Part shown: one piece after another, positions 6,465 to 12,361 of the stretch
How the letters are laid out: every line of letters begins with the position of its first letter
Position numbering within the stretch: position 1 is the first letter of the stretch
NCBI GenBank assembly: GCA_041483455.1
Contig: JBGPFS010000049.1
Span: 1-13,591 of the forward strand
DNA from: JBGPFS01 sp041483455
GTDB taxonomy: Bacteria > Chloroflexota > Limnocylindria > Limnocylindrales > CSP1-4
DNA: 13,591 nucleotides
Direction of reading: 5' to 3'
Translations under genes and position numbers: made by a program
The notes under the pieces: model-generated
What the model saw: the letters and a program-made list of their open reading frames with translations, nothing else
The model's database searches: none
Told to the model about the DNA's origin: nothing

Positions 6465-7313
6465 ATGCGGATCGTCTCGCTCCTGCCCGCCGCGACCGAG
6501 ATCGTCCACGCGCTCGGGCTTGGCGACGAGCTCGTGGGGGTGAGCGCCGCGTGCGACTGGCCCCCGGACGTCGCCGGGACGCCCATGCTGGGCGACATGG
6601 CGGCCCTCCTCGCGGCGGCTCCCGATCTCGTCCTGACCGGCGGCCGCGGCTCGGTCGGCGGACCCGGCGCGCTCGACCCCCTGGAGGTGGCCGCCGCGGT
6701 CCGGATGCTCGATGGCGAGACCTCGATCGTGGCCCTCGAGCCGACGAGCCTCGAGGGGATCCTCAACGCCATCTCGACGGTCGGGGCGATGGCCGAGGCC
6801 GAGGACAAGGCGGTCGAGCTGGTCGGCGACCTGCGCGAGCGGCTCGGGCGAGTCGAGGCGCGGGTCCTCGAGCGGCGCGAGCGAGGCCATCCGGCGGTCC
6901 GCGTCGTCGCGCTCGACCGGCTGGACCCGGTGTACGCGGTCGGAGACTGGATCCCCGAGCAGATCCGTCGCGCCGGAGGCTGGGACCTCCTGGGCGTCGA
7001 GGGCGAAGGCTCGCGCGAAACGAGCTGGGAGGCCGTTCGCGAGGTCGACCCGGAGACGCTCATCCTGATGCCGCGCGGCTGTCATCTCGCCGACGGCCTG
7101 CGGGCCTGGCGGGCCGCGCCACGACCGGCCTTCTGGCGGCAGATCGGTGCAGTCCAGCGGGGGCAGGTCTTCGCGGTCGATGCGGCCGCCTACTTCAGCC
7201 GGCCCGGTCCGCGCCTGATCGACGGGATCGAGCTGCTGGCCGAGCTCCTCGACCCGGGGGGCTTCGTCGATGCCGCACCGCTCGGCAGCTGGTCACCGGT
7301 CGAGGGCGACTGA
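6465..7313 (+). CDS. BtuF-like (cobalamin/Fe-siderophore type) binding-fold protein without signal peptide
   Basis: A 282-residue protein of the type III substrate-binding fold (PF01497-like). It begins MRIVSLLPAATEIVHALGLGDELVGVSAACDWPP, with GTPMLGDM, APDLVLTGG, LEPTSLEGILNAISTVGAMA, VYAVGDWIPEQIRRAGGWDLLG and DPETLILMPRGC. These are features of BtuF and siderophore-binding relatives. The fold starts at residue 2, so there is no signal peptide or lipobox. The ATG is 6 bases after a TAGACT box, so an upstream signal-encoding start is unlikely. Cytoplasmic relatives of this family are common and usually called cobalamin-binding proteins; ligand and role are not established. No permease or ATPase of this importer type is nearby. 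It ends 4 bases before the methyltransferase start, so the two are probably cotranslated. Confidence 0.82.
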   Translation: MRIVSLLPAATEIVHALGLGDELVGVSAACDWPPDVAGTPMLGDMAALLAAAPDLVLTGGRGSVGGPGALDPLEVAAAVRMLDGETSIVALEPTSLEGILNAISTVGAMAEAEDKAVELVGDLRERLGRVEARVLERRERGHPAVRVVALDRLDPVYAVGDWIPEQIRRAGGWDLLGVEGEGSRETSWEAVREVDPETLILMPRGCHLADGLRAWRAAPRPAFWRQIGAVQRGQVFAVDAAAYFSRPGPRLIDGIELLAELLDPGGFVDAAPLGSWSPVEGD

Positions 7314-7317
7314 TCGG

Positions 7318-8184
7318 ATGCCGTTTCGCGCGACGTTCGACTGCCTGTGGTGCGGCACGCCGTGGACGGTTCGCGGTCCCGACGACATCGAGGGCTTCGC
7401 CCAGCTGTGCGCGGATTGCGTGGGCCGGGCGGGCGCCAACGACTTCCTGCGGTTCCGCCTCCGCTCGGCGCTCGCAGAGCGAAGTCGGGCGGCAGCCGTC
7501 CGACCGGAGGCGCGCGTGGCGACGGGCACCCTCGCGGCCGCGAGCCCCGCCGCCGAACCGGGGGCTGCCCAGGGCCCGGCCCTCCTCGCCGATCCCGACG
7601 ACTGGTACCTGCGCGCGGGGCCCTACTCGCGCGGCGTGATCGACGATGTCGCCTGGGCCGCCGAACTCGACGCCGCGACCCTCTGGCTCGACGGGCTGCC
7701 CCTCGCAGGGGAGATCGTCGAGCTGGTCGCCGGGGCCGGCTGGTGGTCGCCCCTCCTGGCGTCGAAAGGGACGCTATCGCTCTACGACACCGACCCAGCC
7801 TTGCTCGAGCGGGCGCGTGGGCGGCTCGTGGCCCATGCCCTCCGGGCGCACCTCCACGTTCGGGACCCGTGGGCCGAACCCGACCGCACGGTCGACATCG
7901 TCTTCGCGGGCCCCTGGCTCGGGACCGTGCCAGCGGCCAGCCGGGACGCGTTCCTCGGTCTCGTGCGGCGGTGGCTTCGGCCGGGCGGCACGTTCGCCTT
8001 CGTCGACGCGCGACCGGAGGCGCGAAGCGCCGACGGGCTCCGCAAGGCCGTGGGCGCGGACCGGCCGGGCCCCGCGGCGGACATCCCGGCCGACCTCGTC
8101 AGCGCGCTCCTGAGGGCCGGCTTCGAGACCGCCGCCGCCGGCGCCACCCGCCGGTTCTTCATCCTCGGCCAGGCGACCGCCTGA
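7318..8184 (+). CDS. Class I SAM-dependent methyltransferase with N-terminal C4 zinc-binding segment
   Basis: A 288-residue protein. Residues 9-34 hold two CXXC pairs (Cys9, Cys12; Cys31, Cys34) in DCLWCGTPW...LCADC, probably a small zinc ribbon. After an Ala-rich linker (about 60-95) comes DDWYLRAGPYSRGVID and a Rossmann-type methyltransferase domain. Motif I is ELVAGAGWWS (135-144), a variant of ELGCGTG. The acidic end of strand 2 is LYDTDP (155-160). VDIVFAGPWLG is the motif IV region and LRRWLRPGGTFAFVD-like sequence is the strand after helix D. The substrate is unknown. I chose the ATG at 7318, just before the zinc segment; an upstream ATG at 7270 would overlap the BtuF-like gene by about 44 bases. 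The 4-base gap and the shared promoter suggest the two proteins act together. Confidence 0.8.
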   Translation: MPFRATFDCLWCGTPWTVRGPDDIEGFAQLCADCVGRAGANDFLRFRLRSALAERSRAAAVRPEARVATGTLAAASPAAEPGAAQGPALLADPDDWYLRAGPYSRGVIDDVAWAAELDAATLWLDGLPLAGEIVELVAGAGWWSPLLASKGTLSLYDTDPALLERARGRLVAHALRAHLHVRDPWAEPDRTVDIVFAGPWLGTVPAASRDAFLGLVRRWLRPGGTFAFVDARPEARSADGLRKAVGADRPGPAADIPADLVSALLRAGFETAAAGATRRFFILGQATA

Positions 8185-8204
8185 CGCCGCCGGATCCACC
8201 GAGG

Positions 8205-8235
8205 CACCGCCGGCCGGTCCACCCGCCGGCTGGTG
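8205..8235 (+). terminator. Hairpin after the methyltransferase gene
   Basis: CACCGCCGGC pairs with GCCGGC(T)GGTG: a 10-bp stem with one bulged T and a 10-base loop, 20 bases after the stop and 17 before the proC -10 box. No T-run follows. It separates the methyltransferase unit from the proline genes. Confidence 0.5.
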
Positions 8236-8252
8236 CGCGGTCGGGCCGCCGC

Positions 8253-8258
8253 TATACT
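8253..8258 (+). promoter_or_regulatory. -10 box of leaderless promoter for proC
   Basis: TATACT, the best -10 hexamer in the window, ends 7 bases before the ATG at 8266. No Shine-Dalgarno and no clear -35 were seen. It supports 8266 over the in-frame start at 8233, which would put the box inside the coding region. Confidence 0.6.
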
Positions 8259-8265
8259 CCGCCCG

Positions 8266-9129
8266 ATGTCGCCCCTCGCGAACCGCACGATCGCGACCAT
8301 CGGCTCGGGCGTGATGGCCGAGGCGATGATCGCCGGCCTGCTCCGGGGTCGCCTGGTCGAGGCCGACCGGGTGATCGCCAGCCACCCGCGCGCCGAGCGC
8401 CGCGAGCAGCTGGCTCAGGAGTACGGGATCCGGACGGTCGCCGGCAATCGTGAGGCGATCGCCGACGCCGACGTCGTGCTCCTGGCGATCAAGCCCCAGA
8501 TGCTCCTTCGCGTCGGGCGGGAGCTGCGCGGGCAGCTCCGCCCGGAGCAGCTCGTCCTGTCGGTGATCGCAGGGGCCACGACGAGGGCTCTCGCAGCCGT
8601 GCTCGACCACCGCCGGATCGTCCGGAGCATGCCCAACACCCCCGCCCGGCTCGGTCGCGGGATGACCGTCTGGTACGCGACGCCCGAGACGAGCGACGAC
8701 CAGCGCGCCCAGGCCCGGACGCTCCTCCGCGCCCTCGGGGTCGAGCTCGAGGTCGACGACGAGAAGTTCGTGGCGATGGCGACCGCGGTCAGTGGCACCG
8801 GGCCGACCTACGTCTTCCTGGTGATGGAGGCGCTCATCGACGCGGCTGTCCATCTCGGCTTCCCGCGCCATGTGGCCCACGATCTGGTGATCGAGACGCT
8901 CGAGGGGAGTACCCACTTCGCCAAGCAGTCGGGCGATCATCCGGCCGTCCTCAGGAACATGGTCACCTCGCCGGGCGGGACGAGCGCCGCCGCGCTCCAC
9001 GAGCTCGAGTCCGGCCGCCTCCGGACGGTGCTCTCGGAGGCTGTCTGGGCGGCCTATCGGCGGACGGTCGAGCTCGGCGACCAGCTCGAGGCGAGCGCCG
9101 CCTCCGACTCCGATCCCGCCGGCGGATGA
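8266..9129 (+). CDS. proC: Pyrroline-5-carboxylate reductase
   Basis: A 287-residue enzyme that reduces 1-pyrroline-5-carboxylate to L-proline with NAD(P)H, the last step of proline synthesis. The Rossmann loop is IGSGVMAEA (12-20). VVLLAIKPQ, SVIAGATT, VRSMPNTPARLGRGMT and VSGTGPTYVF are family blocks. The C-terminal signature VTSPGGTSAAALHELESGRLR (about 233-253) is nearly perfect. The start at 8266 fits the leaderless promoter and the usual family N-terminus. Its TGA overlaps the S9 peptidase ATG (ATGA at 9126-9129), so the two are translationally coupled. The enzyme is cytoplasmic. Confidence 0.95.
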   Translation: MSPLANRTIATIGSGVMAEAMIAGLLRGRLVEADRVIASHPRAERREQLAQEYGIRTVAGNREAIADADVVLLAIKPQMLLRVGRELRGQLRPEQLVLSVIAGATTRALAAVLDHRRIVRSMPNTPARLGRGMTVWYATPETSDDQRAQARTLLRALGVELEVDDEKFVAMATAVSGTGPTYVFLVMEALIDAAVHLGFPRHVAHDLVIETLEGSTHFAKQSGDHPAVLRNMVTSPGGTSAAALHELESGRLRTVLSEAVWAAYRRTVELGDQLEASAASDSDPAGG

Positions 9130-11165
9130 CCGACAGGCCGCGCGCCCTCGAGCGGCCATCGGCCGCCGCGACCGGTCCGGCCGGCCCGGTGCCGGCGAAG
9201 GGGGCCGCCGGCGTTCTGACGATCGAGCGGATCGTGGCCGTCGAGCCGGCTCGCGAATACCGCCTGGATCCGCGCGACCGCTGGGTGGCGTTCAGCACCG
9301 TAGCGGCCGGCGCCCGACAGCTGTTCCTGGTGCCGCTCCGGGGCGGCCCAGCGACCCAGCTCACCGCCTCCGAGGTCGACGTCTCGGACCCCCAGTGGTC
9401 GCCGGACGGGCGGCGGCTCGCCTACGTCCGGGGGACCGCCATCCGGGTCGTCGACGCCGACGGCGGTCGGGACGTCCTCCTGACCGACCACCCGGCCGGA
9501 AACACGGCGCCGCGCTGGACGCCAGACGGGCACCGGATCGCCTTCGTCTCGCGCCGCCGGGGCTGGTCCCAGGTCTGGTCCGTCGACGCCCCGGTCCCAC
9601 GCCGGGGCCGCCCGGCGAAAGAGCCGAGGCCGCTCATTCCGGTCCCCATCACGCCCACCGGGCTCGACGTCGACGAGTTCGCCTGGTCGCCCGACGGCTC
9701 CCGCCTGGCGCTGGAGGCACAGCGCGAGGATCGTCGCTGGTGGTCGGCCGTCTCGGTCGTCGACGTCGCGAGCGGCGAGGAGCGGGTGGTCACCGGCGAC
9801 GACGCCTGGGAGGTGGGCGCACGCTGGACGTCGGATGGCGGCCTCCTGCTGCTCTCCGACGCGGATGGCTGGTTCCAGGTGGTCCGCCTGAGTCCCGACT
9901 TGCGTGAGCGGACGCTCCTGACGGGCGGCCCCCGCGAGCACGGCGACCCGATGGGCAGCTTCGGGTTCGCCGCACTGCCCGCGCGCGACGGCGCCCGGTT
10001 CGCCCACGTCGACGTCCACGACGGCTGCGTCGATCTGCGGGTCGCGGAGCTGGCCGCCGGTGTGCCCGCGAAGCGACGCCGCGGCCGCCCACCGAAGAAC
10101 CCCCCTCCGGTCAACGCGGCGACCGACGGCCGGGTCGTGAACCCGTGGCCCGGGGTCTGGCGCGCCGTCGACTTCGTGGCCGACGGCAGCCACCTCCTCG
10201 CGATCGGGGAGTCCGAGCGGCGGCCGCAGGAGCTCTGGCTCCTGCCCGTCCCTGGCGCCGCTCCCGAGGGCGCCCGAGCGCGTCGCCTGACCGATGCGCT
10301 TCCAGCCGTCCTGCGGGCTACCCCGTGGATCGAGCCCGAGCGCGTCGCGTTCGACGCCCGCGACGGACTCCGGATCGAGGCGACGCTCTGGCGTCCGCCG
10401 ACCGCGACCGGCCGACGCGGCGGAATCAAGGTGCCCGGGATCGTCTTCCTCCATGGCGGGCCGACCTCGCAGAGCCTCCGCTCCTGGATGCCGTTCAGGC
10501 AGCTCCTCGCGCACGAGGGTTTCGCCGTCCTCGACGTCGACTTCCGGGGTTCGACCGGCTACGGCCGGGCCTTTCGGCTGGCCAACGTGGGCGAGTGGGG
10601 TCACGCCGATGCCCAGGACGCCATCGACGCCGGCCGCTGGATGGCCGGGCAGACGTGGTGCGACGGTCGCCTGGCGACCTACGGCGGGTCGTACGGCGGC
10701 TACCTCACCCTGTGCGCCCTCGCCGAGGAGCCTGGCCTGTGGCGAGCCGGCGTGGACCTCTTCGGCGACTCCGAGATCGCCGAGAGCTACCGCCACGGTG
10801 ATCGAGTCGGGCGGCTCGACCTCCAGCGCATGATGGGCTCACCCGACGATCCGGGGGCCGCGGCCGCCTACCGACGCGGTTCGCCGCTCTACCGGGCCGA
10901 GCGGATCGAGGCCCCGCTCCTCATCCTCCACGGCCGCCGAGACCAGCGCGTCGTGCCCCTGATGAGCGAGAAGATGCTGGAGGCGCTGACGATCGAATCC
11001 AAGCACCACGAAGTCCACTGGTACGACGAGGAGGCCCACGGCTGGCGCCGACCCGAGAACCGCCGCGACGCCTTCGGGCGGATCCTCGCCTTCCTGAAGC
11101 GCCACGTGAAGGACGAGACTCCCGACGATCGGGCCACGCCCGGTGGTGCCGGCGGGTCCGTCTGA
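9126..11165 (+). CDS. S9-family peptidase (prolyl oligopeptidase / acylaminoacyl peptidase type)
   Basis: A 679-residue serine peptidase. Residues about 35-400 form a WD-like beta-propeller with repeated SPDG, TPDG and SDGG strand turns (QWSPDGRRLAYV, RWTPDGHRIAFVS, AWSPDGSRLALE). An alpha/beta-hydrolase domain follows. The catalytic triad is Ser522 in GGSYGGY, Asp606 in LHGRRDQRV and His638 in EEAHGW; HGGPTSQ provides the oxyanion region. Such enzymes cleave short peptides, often after proline, or remove blocked N-terminal residues; exact specificity is unknown. No signal peptide, so cytoplasmic. It overlaps proC by 4 bases, which suggests a link to peptide-derived proline. Two basic segments, RRGRPAK (159-165) and KRRRGRPPK (316-324), resemble AT-hooks and sit in propeller loops, which is unusual. 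Confidence 0.9.
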   Translation: MTDRPRALERPSAAATGPAGPVPAKGAAGVLTIERIVAVEPAREYRLDPRDRWVAFSTVAAGARQLFLVPLRGGPATQLTASEVDVSDPQWSPDGRRLAYVRGTAIRVVDADGGRDVLLTDHPAGNTAPRWTPDGHRIAFVSRRRGWSQVWSVDAPVPRRGRPAKEPRPLIPVPITPTGLDVDEFAWSPDGSRLALEAQREDRRWWSAVSVVDVASGEERVVTGDDAWEVGARWTSDGGLLLLSDADGWFQVVRLSPDLRERTLLTGGPREHGDPMGSFGFAALPARDGARFAHVDVHDGCVDLRVAELAAGVPAKRRRGRPPKNPPPVNAATDGRVVNPWPGVWRAVDFVADGSHLLAIGESERRPQELWLLPVPGAAPEGARARRLTDALPAVLRATPWIEPERVAFDARDGLRIEATLWRPPTATGRRGGIKVPGIVFLHGGPTSQSLRSWMPFRQLLAHEGFAVLDVDFRGSTGYGRAFRLANVGEWGHADAQDAIDAGRWMAGQTWCDGRLATYGGSYGGYLTLCALAEEPGLWRAGVDLFGDSEIAESYRHGDRVGRLDLQRMMGSPDDPGAAAAYRRGSPLYRAERIEAPLLILHGRRDQRVVPLMSEKMLEALTIESKHHEVHWYDEEAHGWRRPENRRDAFGRILAFLKRHVKDETPDDRATPGGAGGSV

Positions 11166-11178
11166 CCCGTCCGACGGG
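11166..11178 (+). terminator. Short hairpin after the S9 peptidase gene
   Basis: CCCGT, loop CCG, ACGGG: a 5-bp stem directly after the stop codon, no T-run. Weak; transcription may well read through into the proline dehydrogenase gene. Confidence 0.25.
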
Positions 11179-11213
11179 CGCTTCGGCACGTCTCTGGCCG
11201 GCCGCCGCGTGTG

Positions 11214-11219
11214 TACCAT
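11214..11219 (+). promoter_or_regulatory. -10 box of leaderless promoter before the leader ORF and proline dehydrogenase
   Basis: TACCAT ends 8 bases before the ATG at 11228, the same geometry as the other leaderless promoters in the window. The proline dehydrogenase start lies 67 bases after the box, so the mRNA would begin with the short leader ORF. Confidence 0.4.
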
Positions 11220-11227
11220 CGGGCGCG

Positions 11228-11290
11228 ATGGTCGACGACCCCCGGACCCGTTCCGCCGCCTGTGACTCCGCCCGCTCCGCGGCCCGATGA
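11228..11290 (+). CDS. 20-residue leader ORF overlapping the proline dehydrogenase start
   Basis: ATG at 11228 opens a 20-codon frame, beginning MVDDPRTRS and ending SAAR, whose TGA (11288-11290) overlaps the ATG of the next gene in an ATGA junction. It is preceded by a leaderless-type -10 box and nothing resembling a Shine-Dalgarno. A terminating ribosome would be placed exactly on the proline dehydrogenase start, which itself lacks a strong ribosome site. It could be a leader peptide that couples or senses translation. It has only one proline codon, so classical proline attenuation is unlikely. In GC-rich DNA such a short frame could be chance. Confidence 0.4.
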   Translation: MVDDPRTRSAACDSARSAAR

Positions 11291-12243
11291 CCGCCGTCGG
11301 CGAGCTCCCGGAGCGGGCGATGCGGTCCAGCCTCCTGTGGCTCTCGCGCCAGCCCCGTCTCGGCCGGCTCGCGACCCGGACCTCCGTCACCCGGTCCATG
11401 GTCGACCGGTTCGTGGCCGGCCAGACCCTCGCGGAGGCGCTCGCGGCGCTACCGCGGCTCGGTGAGCGCGGGCTCGTCACGACCGTCGACGTCCTCGGGG
11501 AGTCGGTGACGTCGGCGGAGGCGGCCGACGCCGCCGTGGGCCGCTACCTCGAGACGATCGACGCGCTGGCGGCCGGAGGCCTCGAGCGGAACGTGAGCGT
11601 CAAGCTCACCCAGATGGGCCTGGACGTCGACGAGCGGCTCTGCCGGCGGAACGTCGAGCGGATCTTCGAGCGGGCGGCCGCCAGCGGCACGTTCGTCCGG
11701 ATCGACATGGAGGACCACACCAGGACCGACGCGACGCTCGGCGTCTGGCGCGATCTCCGGTCGGTGGACCCGGCCTCGGGCGTGGTCATCCAGGCCGCGC
11801 TCCGGCGGAGCCCAGACGACGTGGCCGCGCTCGTCGCCGAGCGCGCTCCGATCCGCCTGTGCAAGGGCGCCTACAAGGAGCCGGCGGCGGTCGCCCATCA
11901 GGCCAAGGCCGCGGTCGATGCGGCCTATGTCCGGCTGATGGAGCGGCTCCTTCGGGAGGGCGAGCGGCCGGCCCTCGCCACCCACGATGAGCGGATCGTC
12001 GAGCAGGCGATCGCCCTGGTCGAGCGCGAGGGACTCGGGCGCGAGCGGTTCGAGTTCCAGATGCTGTACGGCATCCGGCGGGACCTCCAGGCGCGCCTCT
12101 CGGAGGCCGGCTACCGCGTCCGGATCTACGTGCCGTACGGCCGCGAGTGGTACCCGTACTTCATGCGTCGCCTGGCCGAGCGGCCGGCCAATGTGGCGTT
12201 CATCCTGCGGGCCGTGCTGCGCGAGGGCAAGGTCGAGCCCTGA
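11287..12243 (+). CDS. Monofunctional proline dehydrogenase
   Basis: A 318-residue flavoenzyme that oxidises L-proline to 1-pyrroline-5-carboxylate, passing electrons through FAD to the respiratory chain. Length fits monofunctional bacterial enzymes (about 300) rather than bifunctional PutA. Family blocks along a (beta/alpha)8 barrel: VTTVDVLGESV, NVSVKLTQMGLD, FVRIDMEDH, VVIQAALRRS, IRLCKGAYKEP, ALATHDERIV, EFQMLYGIR, YVPYGREWYPYFMRRLAERPAN. Arg294 and Arg295 in the last block are the expected carboxylate-binding pair. The ATG at 11287 overlaps the stop of a 20-residue leader ORF; MRSSLLW at 11320 is an alternative start. The P5C dehydrogenase that would finish the route to glutamate is not in the window. 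Its product is the substrate of ProC upstream. Confidence 0.93.
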   Translation: MTAVGELPERAMRSSLLWLSRQPRLGRLATRTSVTRSMVDRFVAGQTLAEALAALPRLGERGLVTTVDVLGESVTSAEAADAAVGRYLETIDALAAGGLERNVSVKLTQMGLDVDERLCRRNVERIFERAAASGTFVRIDMEDHTRTDATLGVWRDLRSVDPASGVVIQAALRRSPDDVAALVAERAPIRLCKGAYKEPAAVAHQAKAAVDAAYVRLMERLLREGERPALATHDERIVEQAIALVEREGLGRERFEFQMLYGIRRDLQARLSEAGYRVRIYVPYGREWYPYFMRRLAERPANVAFILRAVLREGKVEP

Positions 12244-12307
12244 TCCCAGGGGGGTGCCGCAGCGGGCCGCCGAAGCGCGCGTCAGGTCGCGGCAGCAACC
12301 CCTGGGA
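12244..12307. terminator. Large bidirectional hairpin between convergent genes
   Basis: TCCCAGGGG (12244-12252) pairs perfectly with CCCCTGGGA (12299-12307), and inside it TGCCGC (12255-12260) pairs with GCGGCA (12289-12294), with a small internal loop between. It starts at the base after the proline dehydrogenase stop and ends 54 bases before the stop of the facing GGDEF-EAL gene, so it can serve both. The rest of the gap, 12308-12361, holds nothing I recognise. Confidence 0.6.
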
Positions 12308-12361
12308 CCGTCGCCGGTCGCTCGGCCAGCGCCTCGGCGAGCTGCCGGGGCGGGTCCGCGG

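Noticed and set aside
8233..8265. Earlier in-frame start for proC
   Set aside because: It would place the TATACT box within the coding region and add 11 residues not typical of ProC.
7774..9159. Minus-strand open frame of 461 codons opposite the methyltransferase and proC
   Set aside because: It crosses two well-supported plus-strand genes and an intergenic region with a promoter. The composition is that of a shadow frame.
9054..10796. Long minus-strand open frame of 580 codons opposite the S9 peptidase
   Set aside because: It is antisense to a clear peptidase with intact catalytic motifs. Its product is low-complexity Arg/Pro/Gly/Ala-rich with no recognisable domain, as expected in very GC-rich DNA.
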